Shown here: one piece after another, positions 51,001 to 58,479 of the stretch
How the letters are laid out: each line of letters begins with the position of its first letter
How positions within the stretch are numbered: the first letter of the stretch is position 1
From: Echinicola sp. 20G
GTDB lineage: Bacteria; Bacteroidota; Bacteroidia; Cytophagales; Cyclobacteriaceae
NCBI RefSeq assembly: GCF_015533855.1
Contig: NZ_AP024154.1
Location: 5,477,501-5,541,500 of the forward strand
Direction: 5' to 3'
Length of the DNA stretch: 64,000 nucleotides
Position numbers and translations under genes: made by a program
Notes under the pieces: generated by a model
Database searches by the model: none
What the model saw: only the letters and a program-made list of their open reading frames with translations
Told to the model about the DNA's origin: nothing

Positions 51001-51592
51001 TAAGGGACAGACAAAAAGGTTGATCTTGTGGCGCCTTGTCTATAAAATCCAATGCTTGTTGACCAGTGTATCTAGTTAAATGTACCGTATCACCATCCAA
51101 AGTTTTGTAGTAATATCCCCTGCGGTCTTTGTATTGATTGTTTCGGTCATAAGATTCGTATTCGTCAAATTGCTTGTCCAAAGCATCGTATCTGACACCA
51201 TATTTACCATAAAACGCCGTATAATACCCGCCGTTTTTTAGTACCGTTGGATAAGAGTTTCCCATATACTCTTCCCTAATATTCCCCGTCTGAAAATTAA
51301 AATTATGGGATCTTTCATGTAATCCGGTAAAAATACTTGCCCTACTGGCAGCGCAAATGGGAGTAGTAACTATAGCCGTTTCAAAATAGGTTCCTGACTT
51401 GGCCAGATTATCCATTTCAGGAGTTTGGACATATTTATTCCCCGCATATCCCAAGGCATCAAAGCGTTGGTCATCTGTCAAAATAAAAATAATATTTGGT
51501 TTATTGAGGATTTTAGCTTTTTCTTGAGAAAAGGTTAAATTTAATCCAAACACGAAATATATAAAACTAAACAGTAAGTTAAATTTTTGCAT
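48065..51592 (-). CDS. Bifunctional sulfatase-GH78 alpha-L-rhamnosidase fusion
   Basis: This 1175-residue secreted protein (signal ending NLTFSQ, residue 23) is a two-enzyme fusion. Residues ~30-480 form a complete S1 sulfatase: '[20 protein letters not shown]', formylglycine site C80-A-A-S-R, 'FYGKYG', '[11 protein letters not shown]', and '[30 protein letters not shown]'. Residues ~485-1175 form a GH78: '[27 protein letters not shown]', '[11 protein letters not shown]', and the barrel cluster VD762-GD764-RE766-RIPYEAD773 in place of the usual DCPHRE. This GH78 part lacks the usual galactose-binding insert. Comparable S1_25-GH78 fusions are known from ulvan loci (recall, e.g. Formosa agariphila). 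It would desulfate then release rhamnose. It heads the operon running to GH105/DUF1080. Confidence 0.93.
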   Translation of the reverse strand: MQKFNLLFSFIYFVFGLNLTFSQEKAKILNKPNIIFILTDDQRFDALGYAGNKYVQTPEMDNLAKSGTYFETAIVTTPICAASRASIFTGLHERSHNFNFQTGNIREEYMGNSYPTVLKNGGYYTAFYGKYGVRYDALDKQFDEYESYDRNNQYKDRRGYYYKTLDGDTVHLTRYTGQQALDFIDKAPQDQPFCLSLSFSAPHAHDGAPEQYFWQNTTANLLEDTTIPGPVLGDDKYFQSQPQFVRDGFNRLRWTWRYDTPEKYQHSLKGYYRMISGIDQEITKIRSKLKERGLDENTVIIVMGDNGYFLGERQLAGKWLMYDNSIRVPLIIYDPRVKRQRDIKDMVLNIDVTSTIADIAGVEAPSSWQGKSLMPLVNKENRHLQRDTVLIEHIWEFEEIPPSEGVRTEEWKYFRYVNDKTIEELYHLKKDPLEINNLINDPKYKEVAEKLRSKCDELIEKFGDAYRAAPTGLTVELIREPENGVKVLDAKPEFGWRIASLLKFQSAYQILVASDRKLIDSNNGDLWDSGQVRSSTSNNVEYLGAPLKPGKEYYWKVRIWDEENRLVDYSAPQKFTIGSSDNGMISTANTQEVSKVHPQVFEKREDVYFMDFGKAAFATMEFNYKTQEPDTLVFRVGEMLDGQYINRTPPEKSNIRFQEIKVGVEPGKTNYQLPVLVNVKNTLPNKALPLPEGTPILVPYRYAEVEGIKGEVSADNFTQLAYHTYFDDKASSFQSSDDILNQIWDLCKYSIKATTFNGLYVDGDRERIPYEADAYLNQLSHYTTDQEYSMARRTIEYFMEHPTWPTEWQQHVALMLYADYMYTGNTELIERYYEPLKYKTLYELANEDGLITSDSVDHDYMLKLGFEEGYHKKLTDIVDWPPARFGGDSTFVGEQDGFVFMPYNTVINAFYFENMKIMAEFAKILGKTQEYLDFDVRAAKVKKALNDQMFDKERGVYVDGLGTDHASLHANMMPLAFGLVPDEYKASVVEFVKSRRMACSVYGSQYLMDGLYNAGEDDYALELLTDTSDRSWYNMIRIGSTITLEAWDNKYKFNLDWNHAWGAVPANIIPRGLWGIKPKTPGFGITTIQPQLADLKSSSIQVPTIKGPIKASYTYNNPRLQTYEIEIPANMVAEFSLKDVNGKDFIHNGEKVPSAFEGVRLGPGKHTIQLKINSF

Positions 51593-51667
51593 CTAATTTG
51601 GTTATTTTGTTTGGCTCCAATATTAAATATCAACCGAGCTAAATTATTAATAAATGGTCTCAACTTC

Positions 51668-51714
51668 TAAACTACGCTGTTTAGAAATTTTGACTATCCT
51701 GTATCCTTATGGGG
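51668..51714 (-). promoter_or_regulatory. Two-block locus element, copy 6 (degenerate)
   Basis: 51696-51714 reads ATCCTGTATCCTTATGGGG, and the second block at 51668-51677 matches about half of its positions at the 18-bp spacing. It lies about 80-105 bp upstream of the fusion gene start at 51592. Confidence 0.5.
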
Positions 51715-51820
51715 CCTATAAAGCAATAGAAAAATTTGAGAGCCTCAAAAGCAATCCTAAGAATGAATATAATTTAATAGGGTAATACAGTGACGATGCT
51801 AAAAAATAGGCTATATTGAA

Positions 51821-52864
51821 TTAGGCTGATCCCCTATTAATAAATTTAAAATTATTTTTAATGGCCCCCTTCAGTTCTCCCTTTACTATCGCAGCTCCCA
51901 GGACGCCCATGGCCTCAAAGTCTGTTGTTACTACAGATATTCCAAGTAACTTTTTAAGTGGAGTGTCATTATATGAAATAATTCCTATTTCTTTTCCTAA
52001 AGTCATAGATCCATCTTTGATTTGACTAATGATGCCAACCAGATGATTTTCTTGGACAGCAATAAAACAATCTCCAGACATTAAATCTATCTCTTCATCT
52101 ATTGAATCAATTATTTCATAATTATAACTGAATTCAATACAAAATTTTTTAAACCCTATTTTTATTTCCTGTGGATGTGGGTATAAATTATTGGAAGGAA
52201 AGACTAAAATGATCTTTTTATATTTTTCAAGATATTCCCTGCCTTCACATAATGAATAATATATATCCATCATAAAGTCCTGATAAACCACACTGTTCTC
52301 ATCATGTTTTTCTATTTTGTTATCCATAAATATCAATTTATTGGATGGTATTTTATTTAAACATGTTTGGACTTCATCACATGAATTTATATGAATATTC
52401 CTGCTGTCTTTAAAATGCGGCATGACAATAAATTTATCGTATAACTCTAAAGACTCATTTACTTTATTGACAAATAGATGCTGATCGCAATGATAAACGT
52501 AAAATTCTACATTCACATCAGGGCCTAATTCTGATATAAATGATTTGTACACTTTCAATTTGTAGTCACTAAACTTATTTAACAAGAATAATATCTTCTT
52601 AGCTGATTTCTTTTTTACATTTGATATGTAATATCCTTTACTCCTCTGAGATTCAATTATCCCCTCATTTTTAAGATATTTGTAGGCTTTTTCAACAGTA
52701 TCTCTAGAAATATAATACTGTTCACTTAATTCATTTATAGAGGGTATCCTTCTCCCTTTTTCCAATTTTCCGGTGCTCACATCCTCTGTAATTGAATTTA
52801 TGATTTGTCGATATTTAGGGACTCTTGATTCCGATGAAATTCTAATAAAATTATGAGGGCTCAT
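51821..52864 (-). CDS. GntR-family regulator with a periplasmic-binding-protein-like sensor domain
   Basis: This is a 347-residue regulator. Residues ~10-80 are a GntR winged helix ('PKYRQIINSITEDVSTGKLEKGRRIPSINELSEQYYISRDTVEKAYKYLKNEGIIES'). Residues ~90-345 resemble a LacI/PBP-like effector domain ('KILFLLNKFSDYKLKVYKSFISEL', 'IGIISYNDTPLKKLLGISVVTTDFEAMG'). Bacteroidota use this architecture for rhamnose, fucose and other sugar catabolic operons (family knowledge). It is transcribed towards the fusion operon from the end of the locus and is a candidate binder of the two-block element (inference). Confidence 0.9.
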   Translation of the reverse strand: MSPHNFIRISSESRVPKYRQIINSITEDVSTGKLEKGRRIPSINELSEQYYISRDTVEKAYKYLKNEGIIESQRSKGYYISNVKKKSAKKILFLLNKFSDYKLKVYKSFISELGPDVNVEFYVYHCDQHLFVNKVNESLELYDKFIVMPHFKDSRNIHINSCDEVQTCLNKIPSNKLIFMDNKIEKHDENSVVYQDFMMDIYYSLCEGREYLEKYKKIILVFPSNNLYPHPQEIKIGFKKFCIEFSYNYEIIDSIDEEIDLMSGDCFIAVQENHLVGIISQIKDGSMTLGKEIGIISYNDTPLKKLLGISVVTTDFEAMGVLGAAIVKGELKGAIKNNFKFINRGSA

Positions 52865-52956
52865 TTATTCTTTTATAATCAGACAATTTTTTAAATTAAT
52901 TGTAACATCAAACTAACCTTTCCTGAAAAAAATTTGATAAACTATGTTTTTTAATA

Positions 52957-53432
52957 TCATTCTAATATAGGTACGTTTTTATTACTGCCGAAATTTTTTT
53001 TATCAATAAAACCTCTCAAGGCATAATTGCTCAAAGAATATGTATTATAATAATTGGCTTTAATTACAACGGCCATTACCTGCACATCATCAGCTAGACC
53101 ACCATCTCTGTTTTCTCCCTCACCGGTTCCATGTGCTTCCAAACAGAACCGCTGTTCATACCCGCCCACCATCATGCCTGTACTATATTGCAAATACTTT
53201 AGCACTTACATGGGCGTAGCCCATTCCCCAAAAACTACTCCATGAGAGGATTCTTTAAATCCTCTCTACCCATAATACAAAAGTCAATATAACCAGCATC
53301 ATAGGCTATAATTACAATGACATTTGACTTAATGGTACCTTCAGAAATTATTGAATCGAAAGTTTTTTCTTTTCCAGTTTCACATTGTCAGAATGCCAAT
53401 AAAATTGAAGTAAGGATGTAAAAATGTTTCAT
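52957..53432 (-). pseudogene. N-terminal remnant of a family S1 sulfatase
   Basis: From ATG 53432 the sequence reads a lipoprotein-like signal with an internal TGA (53390-53388). It continues 'IKSNVIVIIAYDAGYIDFCIMGREDLKNPLME', the sulfatase metal-site strand (cf. 'NVVVIIADDxGYxDFGxMGSEDLxTPxMD'), and meets TAG. A neighbouring frame continues 'NGYAHVSAKV', and another 'MMVGGYEQRF.LEAHGTGEG...NRDGGLADDVQVMAVVIKANYYNTY'. Where C-x-P-S-R should stand (about 53170-53190) there are stops and no Cys. Only the first ~150 residues of a sulfatase are left. Confidence 0.75.
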
Positions 53433-53657
53433 ATACTTTGAATTTCTACTTGATTTAACAAGTAATTTTATATAAACACTTAAAACTTACCAATATTTTG
53501 ATTGTCACAAATTTTATGTTTTCAAAGTGATTATCCTAAAATCCCTAGTTTAAGGAATGAACTCTAGAACGCCTCTCTATTTAAAGATCAATCTCATTAT
53601 TCCCTTTGGGTGTACAGAAAAAAACAATCTTTAATCACTTTCAATAGGAGTCAAATT

Positions 53658-53985
53658 TTAATTAACCTTCCCATTTTCAATAAATTCACAAATCAGTTTA
53701 GCGATCAACTCATGCCCTTTCTGATAGATATGGTTGTTTTGTGCCATGTACAACTTTAAGTCCTCTTTTCCTGCCAACTCTTTAAAACTTATAGCAATCG
53801 GCCAAGCCAAAATGATATTTTCTGGCCAAATCCCTAATCTGTTCACTTTGCTTAGCTAGTTCCGATTCATCTGAAAGTGTATCCTCCCTTAGGTCATGGG
53901 TAGGGGTCAATAACACCACCTTGGTACCAAAATCAAGTCCAGACTTTATAATTTTCTCCCAAGCCACCTTAGCTCTCTATAAGCC
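53658..53985 (-). pseudogene. C-terminal remnant of an SGNH-type esterase
   Basis: Two overlapping frames form one broken protein. The upstream frame (to about 53790) gives 'AWEKIIKSGLDFGTKVVLLTPTHDLREDTLSDESELAKQSEQIRDLARKYHFGLADCYKF'. The downstream frame continues 'SFKELAGKEDLKLYMAQNNHIYQKGHELIAKLICEFI' and stops at 53658. The order 'VVLLTPT...LADCYKxF...NHIYQKGHELIAKLI' is that of SGNH/GDSL esterases, with the Asn/Asp-x-x-His catalytic tail as 'NNHIYQKGH'. The N-terminal GDS nucleophile block is missing, so it is non-functional. Such esterases often remove acetyl groups from polysaccharides. Confidence 0.65.
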
Positions 53986-54098
53986 TATACTCCTATCTTT
54001 TTAAGTCTTTAACAGATCTCCTTTAGATCTCATATGCTCGCCAAAAGCTTTAAATCCTCCCCTATGTGGTTCGAATTTGCTCTTATCAGCTCCACACC

Positions 54099-54136
54099 AA
54101 AAGAGTAAGACGAAAAGATCGCCTTACTCTTTTTTT
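54099..54136. terminator. Hairpin terminator
   Basis: AAGAGTAAG (54101-54109) pairs with CTTACTCTT (54123-54131), followed by a run of T on the + strand. It lies upstream of the small membrane protein gene and after the esterase remnant region. Confidence 0.65.
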
Positions 54137-54230
54137 CACTCCCTTTCTCTCCTAACTAGTACAGTACCATACAGACATTTTGCACTTTTTATGTAAGTTT
54201 TCAACTTTTATAACCTTAACCACTAAAACT

Positions 54231-54428
54231 ATGGTAACTCAATTTTCCATTCTTTTACAATCATCATTTTCTGGTTCTTTAGGTGCTGCATTGGTTTTGG
54301 CTATTCTCATTATTGCCGTTATTGTTTTGAGATTAATTGGTGCATGGATGTTACGAATTAATGAGGTCATCGATCGTCAGGACCAAATCATACACGAACT
54401 TAGAAAGATAAATAATAGGTATGAGTGA
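54231..54428 (+). CDS. Small single-pass membrane protein of unknown function
   Basis: This is a 65-residue protein from an ATG at 54231. The N-terminal ~15 residues are polar. Residues ~17-38 form one strongly hydrophobic helix ('ALVLAILIIAVIVLRLIGAW'). The tail is charged and coiled-coil-prone ('INEVIDRQDQIIHELRKINNRYE'). It has no recognised domain. It is one of few plus-strand genes and lies between two hairpin terminators, so it is probably a single transcript unrelated to the polysaccharide locus. Confidence 0.65.
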   Translation: MVTQFSILLQSSFSGSLGAALVLAILIIAVIVLRLIGAWMLRINEVIDRQDQIIHELRKINNRYE

Positions 54429-54670
54429 TATATACTGAGGCTAATACCATTCGTGAACGATTACGAACGATTAGAGAAAGAAAAACAAACCATCCTTTCA
54501 TACTTACTTTAAAAAGGAAAAATCTTATCAAAAAATAGGGCAAAGGGAGAGCCACTTACTTACAAGCTATAGTGACTCCTCTCCCAACTTTTCCCAAATC
54601 ATCAGCTTCTCTAACATTCCCATTTCTTCCAAAAAAGAGTTCGATCCACGTACCGCCAGCTCCACAACCA

Positions 54671-54705
54671 AAAAAAGAGGTGAAAATTCACCTCTTTTTT
54701 TTTTA
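54671..54705. terminator. Bidirectional hairpin terminator
   Basis: AAAGAGGTGAA (54674-54684) and TTCACCTCTTT (54687-54697) form a near-perfect stem, flanked by A-run and T-run. It can end transcription of both the small membrane protein gene (+) and the GH78 gene that stops at 54720 (-). Confidence 0.85.
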
Positions 54706-54719
54706 ATGAGTATCATCAC

Positions 54720-57536
54720 TTAAAAGACCAACTCAAAATTATACCTTCCCGAGAAGATCTCAATCACCAAATCATCTCCTTCTTGGTGGACATTCCGGAT
54801 TCCTTGGACTCCATCTATAAATTTTCCATCTTTCCAAATCACTGACTTCCCCTCCAGGAGATTTTGGTCATTTGTACTGGTCAGGGGGATGGACACTGTC
54901 CCTCTTGTATTTGCAGGGATTTCCACCAAATATTTAAACGATTGATCTGTTTTTACCCAATGAGAGACTATTCTTCCTGAAACGGTTTTCAAGGATGCAT
55001 TTACAAAACTCAATCCATCAGGAACGGATGGGGCAAGATACATTTCCCGGTATCCTTTTGTAGTCCTGCCTTCCAATGGAGATTTGATCCCTGCCAAATA
55101 TTTATAGAAGTACTCTACTATAGAACCAAACATTTGATGATTGTGGGAATGGCTACCATCAAACTTTTCCAATAAAGTGGTAGAGTAATTATCCAACCAA
55201 TACCCAAAACTCGGATAGGTCCTCTGCTTGGCTACTTCATATGCCAGGTTGGATTTGTTTCCCTCTTCTAAAATGGGCCATAAGTACTTTGTTCCAATTA
55301 TGCCTGTATTCAAATGTTTGTTTCTCATGTTTAGGTCATCAACAATTGTCTTGAACACCCCTTCCCTGTTTGCTTCTGGCACTAAATCTCCCACTAAAGC
55401 CAAAAGCTGATAAGTTTGGTAAGTAGAATCCGTACCGTACAGATAGCTGTCAGGATTGAAAAACTTTTGGTTGAATGCCTTTTTTATTGAATCGCTTAGT
55501 GCCTCAAAATACAAGGCATCATTCTCTTCGCCTAACTCTCTGGCTATGGATGACATCAGCCTGGCATTATAGAAAAAGTAAAAAGTATTGACTACGGAAT
55601 GGTTCGGACCATCCTTCATCCCCGGAGAACACCATTCCCCCAAAGCGTACCAATAACTCATAAAATCATTGATAATGTACTCTTCTTCTGGAACCTTATC
55701 TGTCTTCGCTAAATTCTCCAAATATTGCATATATCGCTTCATGGATGGATAGTGCTTTTCCAACACCCGGACATCACCATAATAGTGATTCATCCAATAA
55801 GGTATCAGGATATAGGCGCTTCCCCAAGCAACCCCTCCTCCCATACCTCCAATGAGGGTCGGAGAAGTATTGGGAATCCTCCCATTTTCCTCCTGCGCAT
55901 CGCGCATATCATCTAACCACTTATAATAAAATGGAGCCATGTTAAAATCATGCATAGAGGTCTCTGCAATCACCTGCCCATCTCCATTATAAGCTCCCTT
56001 TTCTCGATGGGGACAGTCTGTAGGGTAGCCTACCGTATTTCCCTTTTGCGACCATATACCTGCTTGATAGATTTTATTCAAAAGTGTATCTGAGCAAACA
56101 AAATTACCGCTTCGCTCCAGAGCAGACCTTACCACCCTTCCCTGAATGGCTATCTTCTTAAGATCAAGGCTATCGTCAGTGGCCACCTCTATGTACCTAA
56201 AACCTGAATAGAAAAAACGGGGTTCGTATTCTTCTTCCTCATCCCCTTTCATGGTATAATCCGTCCAGGTCTTGGCATGATAGGCAAACTTTTCACTCAT
56301 ATAATCTCCATTTTCCAGATCTTTAGGGAATAAGTCATCATTCAACGTCTCCGAGCCCCTCACCCGGATAGTTTGTCCAGCATGCCCTTTCATGGTAATC
56401 CTCCACCAGCCAGCTATATTTTGCCCAAGATCAAACAAATAAACTCCCTCCTTAGGATGCGTTTTTTTGATCGGCTGAAGCGTTTCGGTAACTTTTATTG
56501 GGGGAAAGGCCAAAGCAACCAACTTTCCTCCAGGCCCCGATGATTCCTTGGCCTTTAGCCAATCAACTTCTTTCGAGTCATTAGATGACCATCCTGACAA
56601 CTCTCTGCGTGCATCATAATCTTCACCTCCATAAATATTATTGAAAGTTATTGGCCCTCGGGCAACGTGCCAGGATTCATCTGAAACTATGGTCTGTTCA
56701 CTGCCATCCTCATATTCCAAATGTAATTGCATGATAAAAATTGGATTGCCCATGGTCTCTCCTCCACTTCCCCAACTGTAACGATCTAGGGTCTTGCGCA
56801 TATTGTAGGCGCCATTTCCAATCATCACCCCAAGTACATTCTCTCCCTTTTCCAAGTCATGGCTTACGTCAAAAGCTGAATAAATTACCCTTTTCCTGTA
56901 GTCTGTAACCGCAGGATCCAACACTTGATCACCAACCTTAGCCCCATTGATATAAAATTCATAAAAACCGCAAGCAGTAATATAAAGATAGGCTTGCTTG
57001 ATCTTTTTGTCCAGGTTAATGGACTTTCGAAAAATAGGACTGCCATCTTCTATAATTTCCGGGCTGGTAATCCATTTTGCCTTCCAATCCTCCTCATTTA
57101 AAAGCGCGGTATGAAAGTAAGTGGATTCACTCCAGTATTCTTCACCTTGATCGGTCTTTATTCCCACTCTCCAATAGTAAGAAGTGTTACTTTCAAATGT
57201 TTTTCCTTTGTAATCAATATGATTACTTCTATCTGAAACAACCCAGCCAGAATCCCATTGCTCACCTTTTTCCTTCTTAACATTGTCTGGTAACTCATCC
57301 ACAACTATTCGATAGGACTTCTGGTATATTCCCCTTTTGTCTGAAATCAAACTCCACGAAAAAGTAGGCTTTTGATGTCCCACTGAATTGGGATTTTCAA
57401 GATAATCACATTTTAGTTCAGCAACATTCACTTGCCTTGCCTCTACAGTTTTGTGTAAAAGAAACAAACACCCAAATAGAATGACCAAATGCTTAAGATA
57501 AGCGTATTTAAAAGTCCCCAATACCTGTCCTATCAT
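54720..57536 (-). CDS. GH78 alpha-L-rhamnosidase
   Basis: This is a 938-residue secreted GH78 of full length. The signal ends near residue 34 ('LVILFGCLFLLHKTVEA'). The fibronectin-like opening is 'LENPNSVGHQKPTFSWSLIS', then 'YYWRVGIKTDQGEEYWSESTYF'. The galactose-binding-like insert has 'AYLYITACGFYEFYINGAKVGDQVLDPAVTDYRKR'. The barrel cluster is 'YPTDCPHREKGAYNGDGQ', with the acidic residues D, E and D in their conserved places. A C-terminal beta domain follows. It is monocistronic by spacing, ends in a strong terminator, and has no obvious copy of the two-block element upstream. Confidence 0.93.
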   Translation of the reverse strand: MIGQVLGTFKYAYLKHLVILFGCLFLLHKTVEARQVNVAELKCDYLENPNSVGHQKPTFSWSLISDKRGIYQKSYRIVVDELPDNVKKEKGEQWDSGWVVSDRSNHIDYKGKTFESNTSYYWRVGIKTDQGEEYWSESTYFHTALLNEEDWKAKWITSPEIIEDGSPIFRKSINLDKKIKQAYLYITACGFYEFYINGAKVGDQVLDPAVTDYRKRVIYSAFDVSHDLEKGENVLGVMIGNGAYNMRKTLDRYSWGSGGETMGNPIFIMQLHLEYEDGSEQTIVSDESWHVARGPITFNNIYGGEDYDARRELSGWSSNDSKEVDWLKAKESSGPGGKLVALAFPPIKVTETLQPIKKTHPKEGVYLFDLGQNIAGWWRITMKGHAGQTIRVRGSETLNDDLFPKDLENGDYMSEKFAYHAKTWTDYTMKGDEEEEYEPRFFYSGFRYIEVATDDSLDLKKIAIQGRVVRSALERSGNFVCSDTLLNKIYQAGIWSQKGNTVGYPTDCPHREKGAYNGDGQVIAETSMHDFNMAPFYYKWLDDMRDAQEENGRIPNTSPTLIGGMGGGVAWGSAYILIPYWMNHYYGDVRVLEKHYPSMKRYMQYLENLAKTDKVPEEEYIINDFMSYWYALGEWCSPGMKDGPNHSVVNTFYFFYNARLMSSIARELGEENDALYFEALSDSIKKAFNQKFFNPDSYLYGTDSTYQTYQLLALVGDLVPEANREGVFKTIVDDLNMRNKHLNTGIIGTKYLWPILEEGNKSNLAYEVAKQRTYPSFGYWLDNYSTTLLEKFDGSHSHNHQMFGSIVEYFYKYLAGIKSPLEGRTTKGYREMYLAPSVPDGLSFVNASLKTVSGRIVSHWVKTDQSFKYLVEIPANTRGTVSIPLTSTNDQNLLEGKSVIWKDGKFIDGVQGIRNVHQEGDDLVIEIFSGRYNFELVF

Positions 57537-57683
57537 TGATTTATAAAATTTATTGTTCTTAATTTAACCATAAATCTGATGTGAAGGACAGCGCATCAAC
57601 AAAGTGTTTAGGGAGATCACACGTTACTAAACAAAATAGCTTAGCATATTGGATAGATAATAACGAAAAGGTAGCCCCAACCA

Positions 57684-57716
57684 CCAAAAAAATAGGCCAG
57701 TAGATACTGACCTATT
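57684..57716 (-). terminator. Intrinsic terminator
   Basis: On the minus strand AATAGGTCAGTA pairs with the 'CTGGCCTATT' arm (57691-57716), followed directly by a run of seven T (57684-57690). It overlaps the stop region of the small gene at 57719. Confidence 0.8.
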
Positions 57717-57718
57717 AC

Positions 57719-57958
57719 TTATATTGCCTCTTTACGTTTTGAAGGTTTTAGAGAAACACCATCGTGTTGCCTTTTGGCTTGGCCGGTCATTAACCGGTCG
57801 GTTCGAAAAAACTTATTATTGGCCCACTGTTTTAACAGAAAGGCCTCCTCTTTGTTCAAATTGGATAAGGCCTTATGGTATTCCTTTTCCCAAATAGAGG
57901 AATCAAAACTCACCTTATCCAAAATCAATTTGTAATACTCCAAATAAGATGTTTTCAT
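57719..57958 (-). CDS. Small conserved hypothetical protein
   Basis: This is a 79-residue soluble, charged protein with no signal or membrane segment and no recognised domain. The body ('SYLEYYKLILDKVSFDSSIWEKEYHKALSNLNKEEAFLLKQW') is predicted helical, and the C terminus is basic. I recall similar short 'YLEYYKxILxKVSFD' proteins in Cytophagales, of unknown role. It has a terminator immediately downstream and is therefore probably a single-gene transcript. It is divergent from the TonB receptor gene. Confidence 0.7.
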   Translation of the reverse strand: MKTSYLEYYKLILDKVSFDSSIWEKEYHKALSNLNKEEAFLLKQWANNKFFRTDRLMTGQAKRQHDGVSLKPSKRKEAI

Positions 57959-58479
57959 AACTTTAAAAGTTAAGGTTCTTTAATCTTTTATCAACCCTAA
58001 TTTAAAAAAAATGAGACTTTCAGTCAACTGTATTTTCCCTTAAGGTTTATTAATTTAAATGGCAAATTTTTCAATAATTGTAAAACAGATGGAAGCAAGC
58101 TTTTTAAGTAGGATAAAACATTGCAACTCCTGTGGGAATTATTGCTGGAATGAAACACCTAGTCACAAAACTGGAAAATGAGGCAAAGCGTGGGGAATTT
58201 GGCTCAAACAGATTAAAAATACAAAAGGCTTGATTAAATTCGCGGAGTAAAATTTAACTAAATCCTGCCGGATGATAAGTTAGTTTTTAACATATTCAAT
58301 AATGACGAGTAAATTTTCAGGGCTTAACCTCAAAGGGGCACTCATTAAACGGGTTAATGATTATTTGAAAATTTGAATGATTGTGACCTAATACTATTAA
58401 GCCATTTTGCTCGGCATATCTCCCAAAATAATTTGATAAAACAGTTAGGACAAAACCACCAGCTTACGGAAGTAATCAA
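57959..58479. other. Divergent intergenic region
   Basis: The 521-bp spacer contains the promoters of the small protein (minus) and the TonB receptor (plus). I see no recognisable riboswitch, operator or gene. One ATCCTG at 58263 lacks the rest of the locus element. Confidence 0.5.

Noticed and set aside
52957..53205. An independent small protein gene
   Set aside because: Its sequence matches an internal segment of S1 sulfatases and joins upstream frames of the same family, so it is part of a remnant.
54056..54136. A tRNA gene before the hairpin
   Set aside because: Only a T-loop-like GTTCGAAT and a terminal AGCTCCAC are present; the T-stem does not pair and there is no D-arm or anticodon arm.
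58255..58285. A further copy of the two-block element upstream of the TonB receptor
   Set aside because: It shares only ATCCTG; the rest of the first block and the second block at 18 bp are absent.
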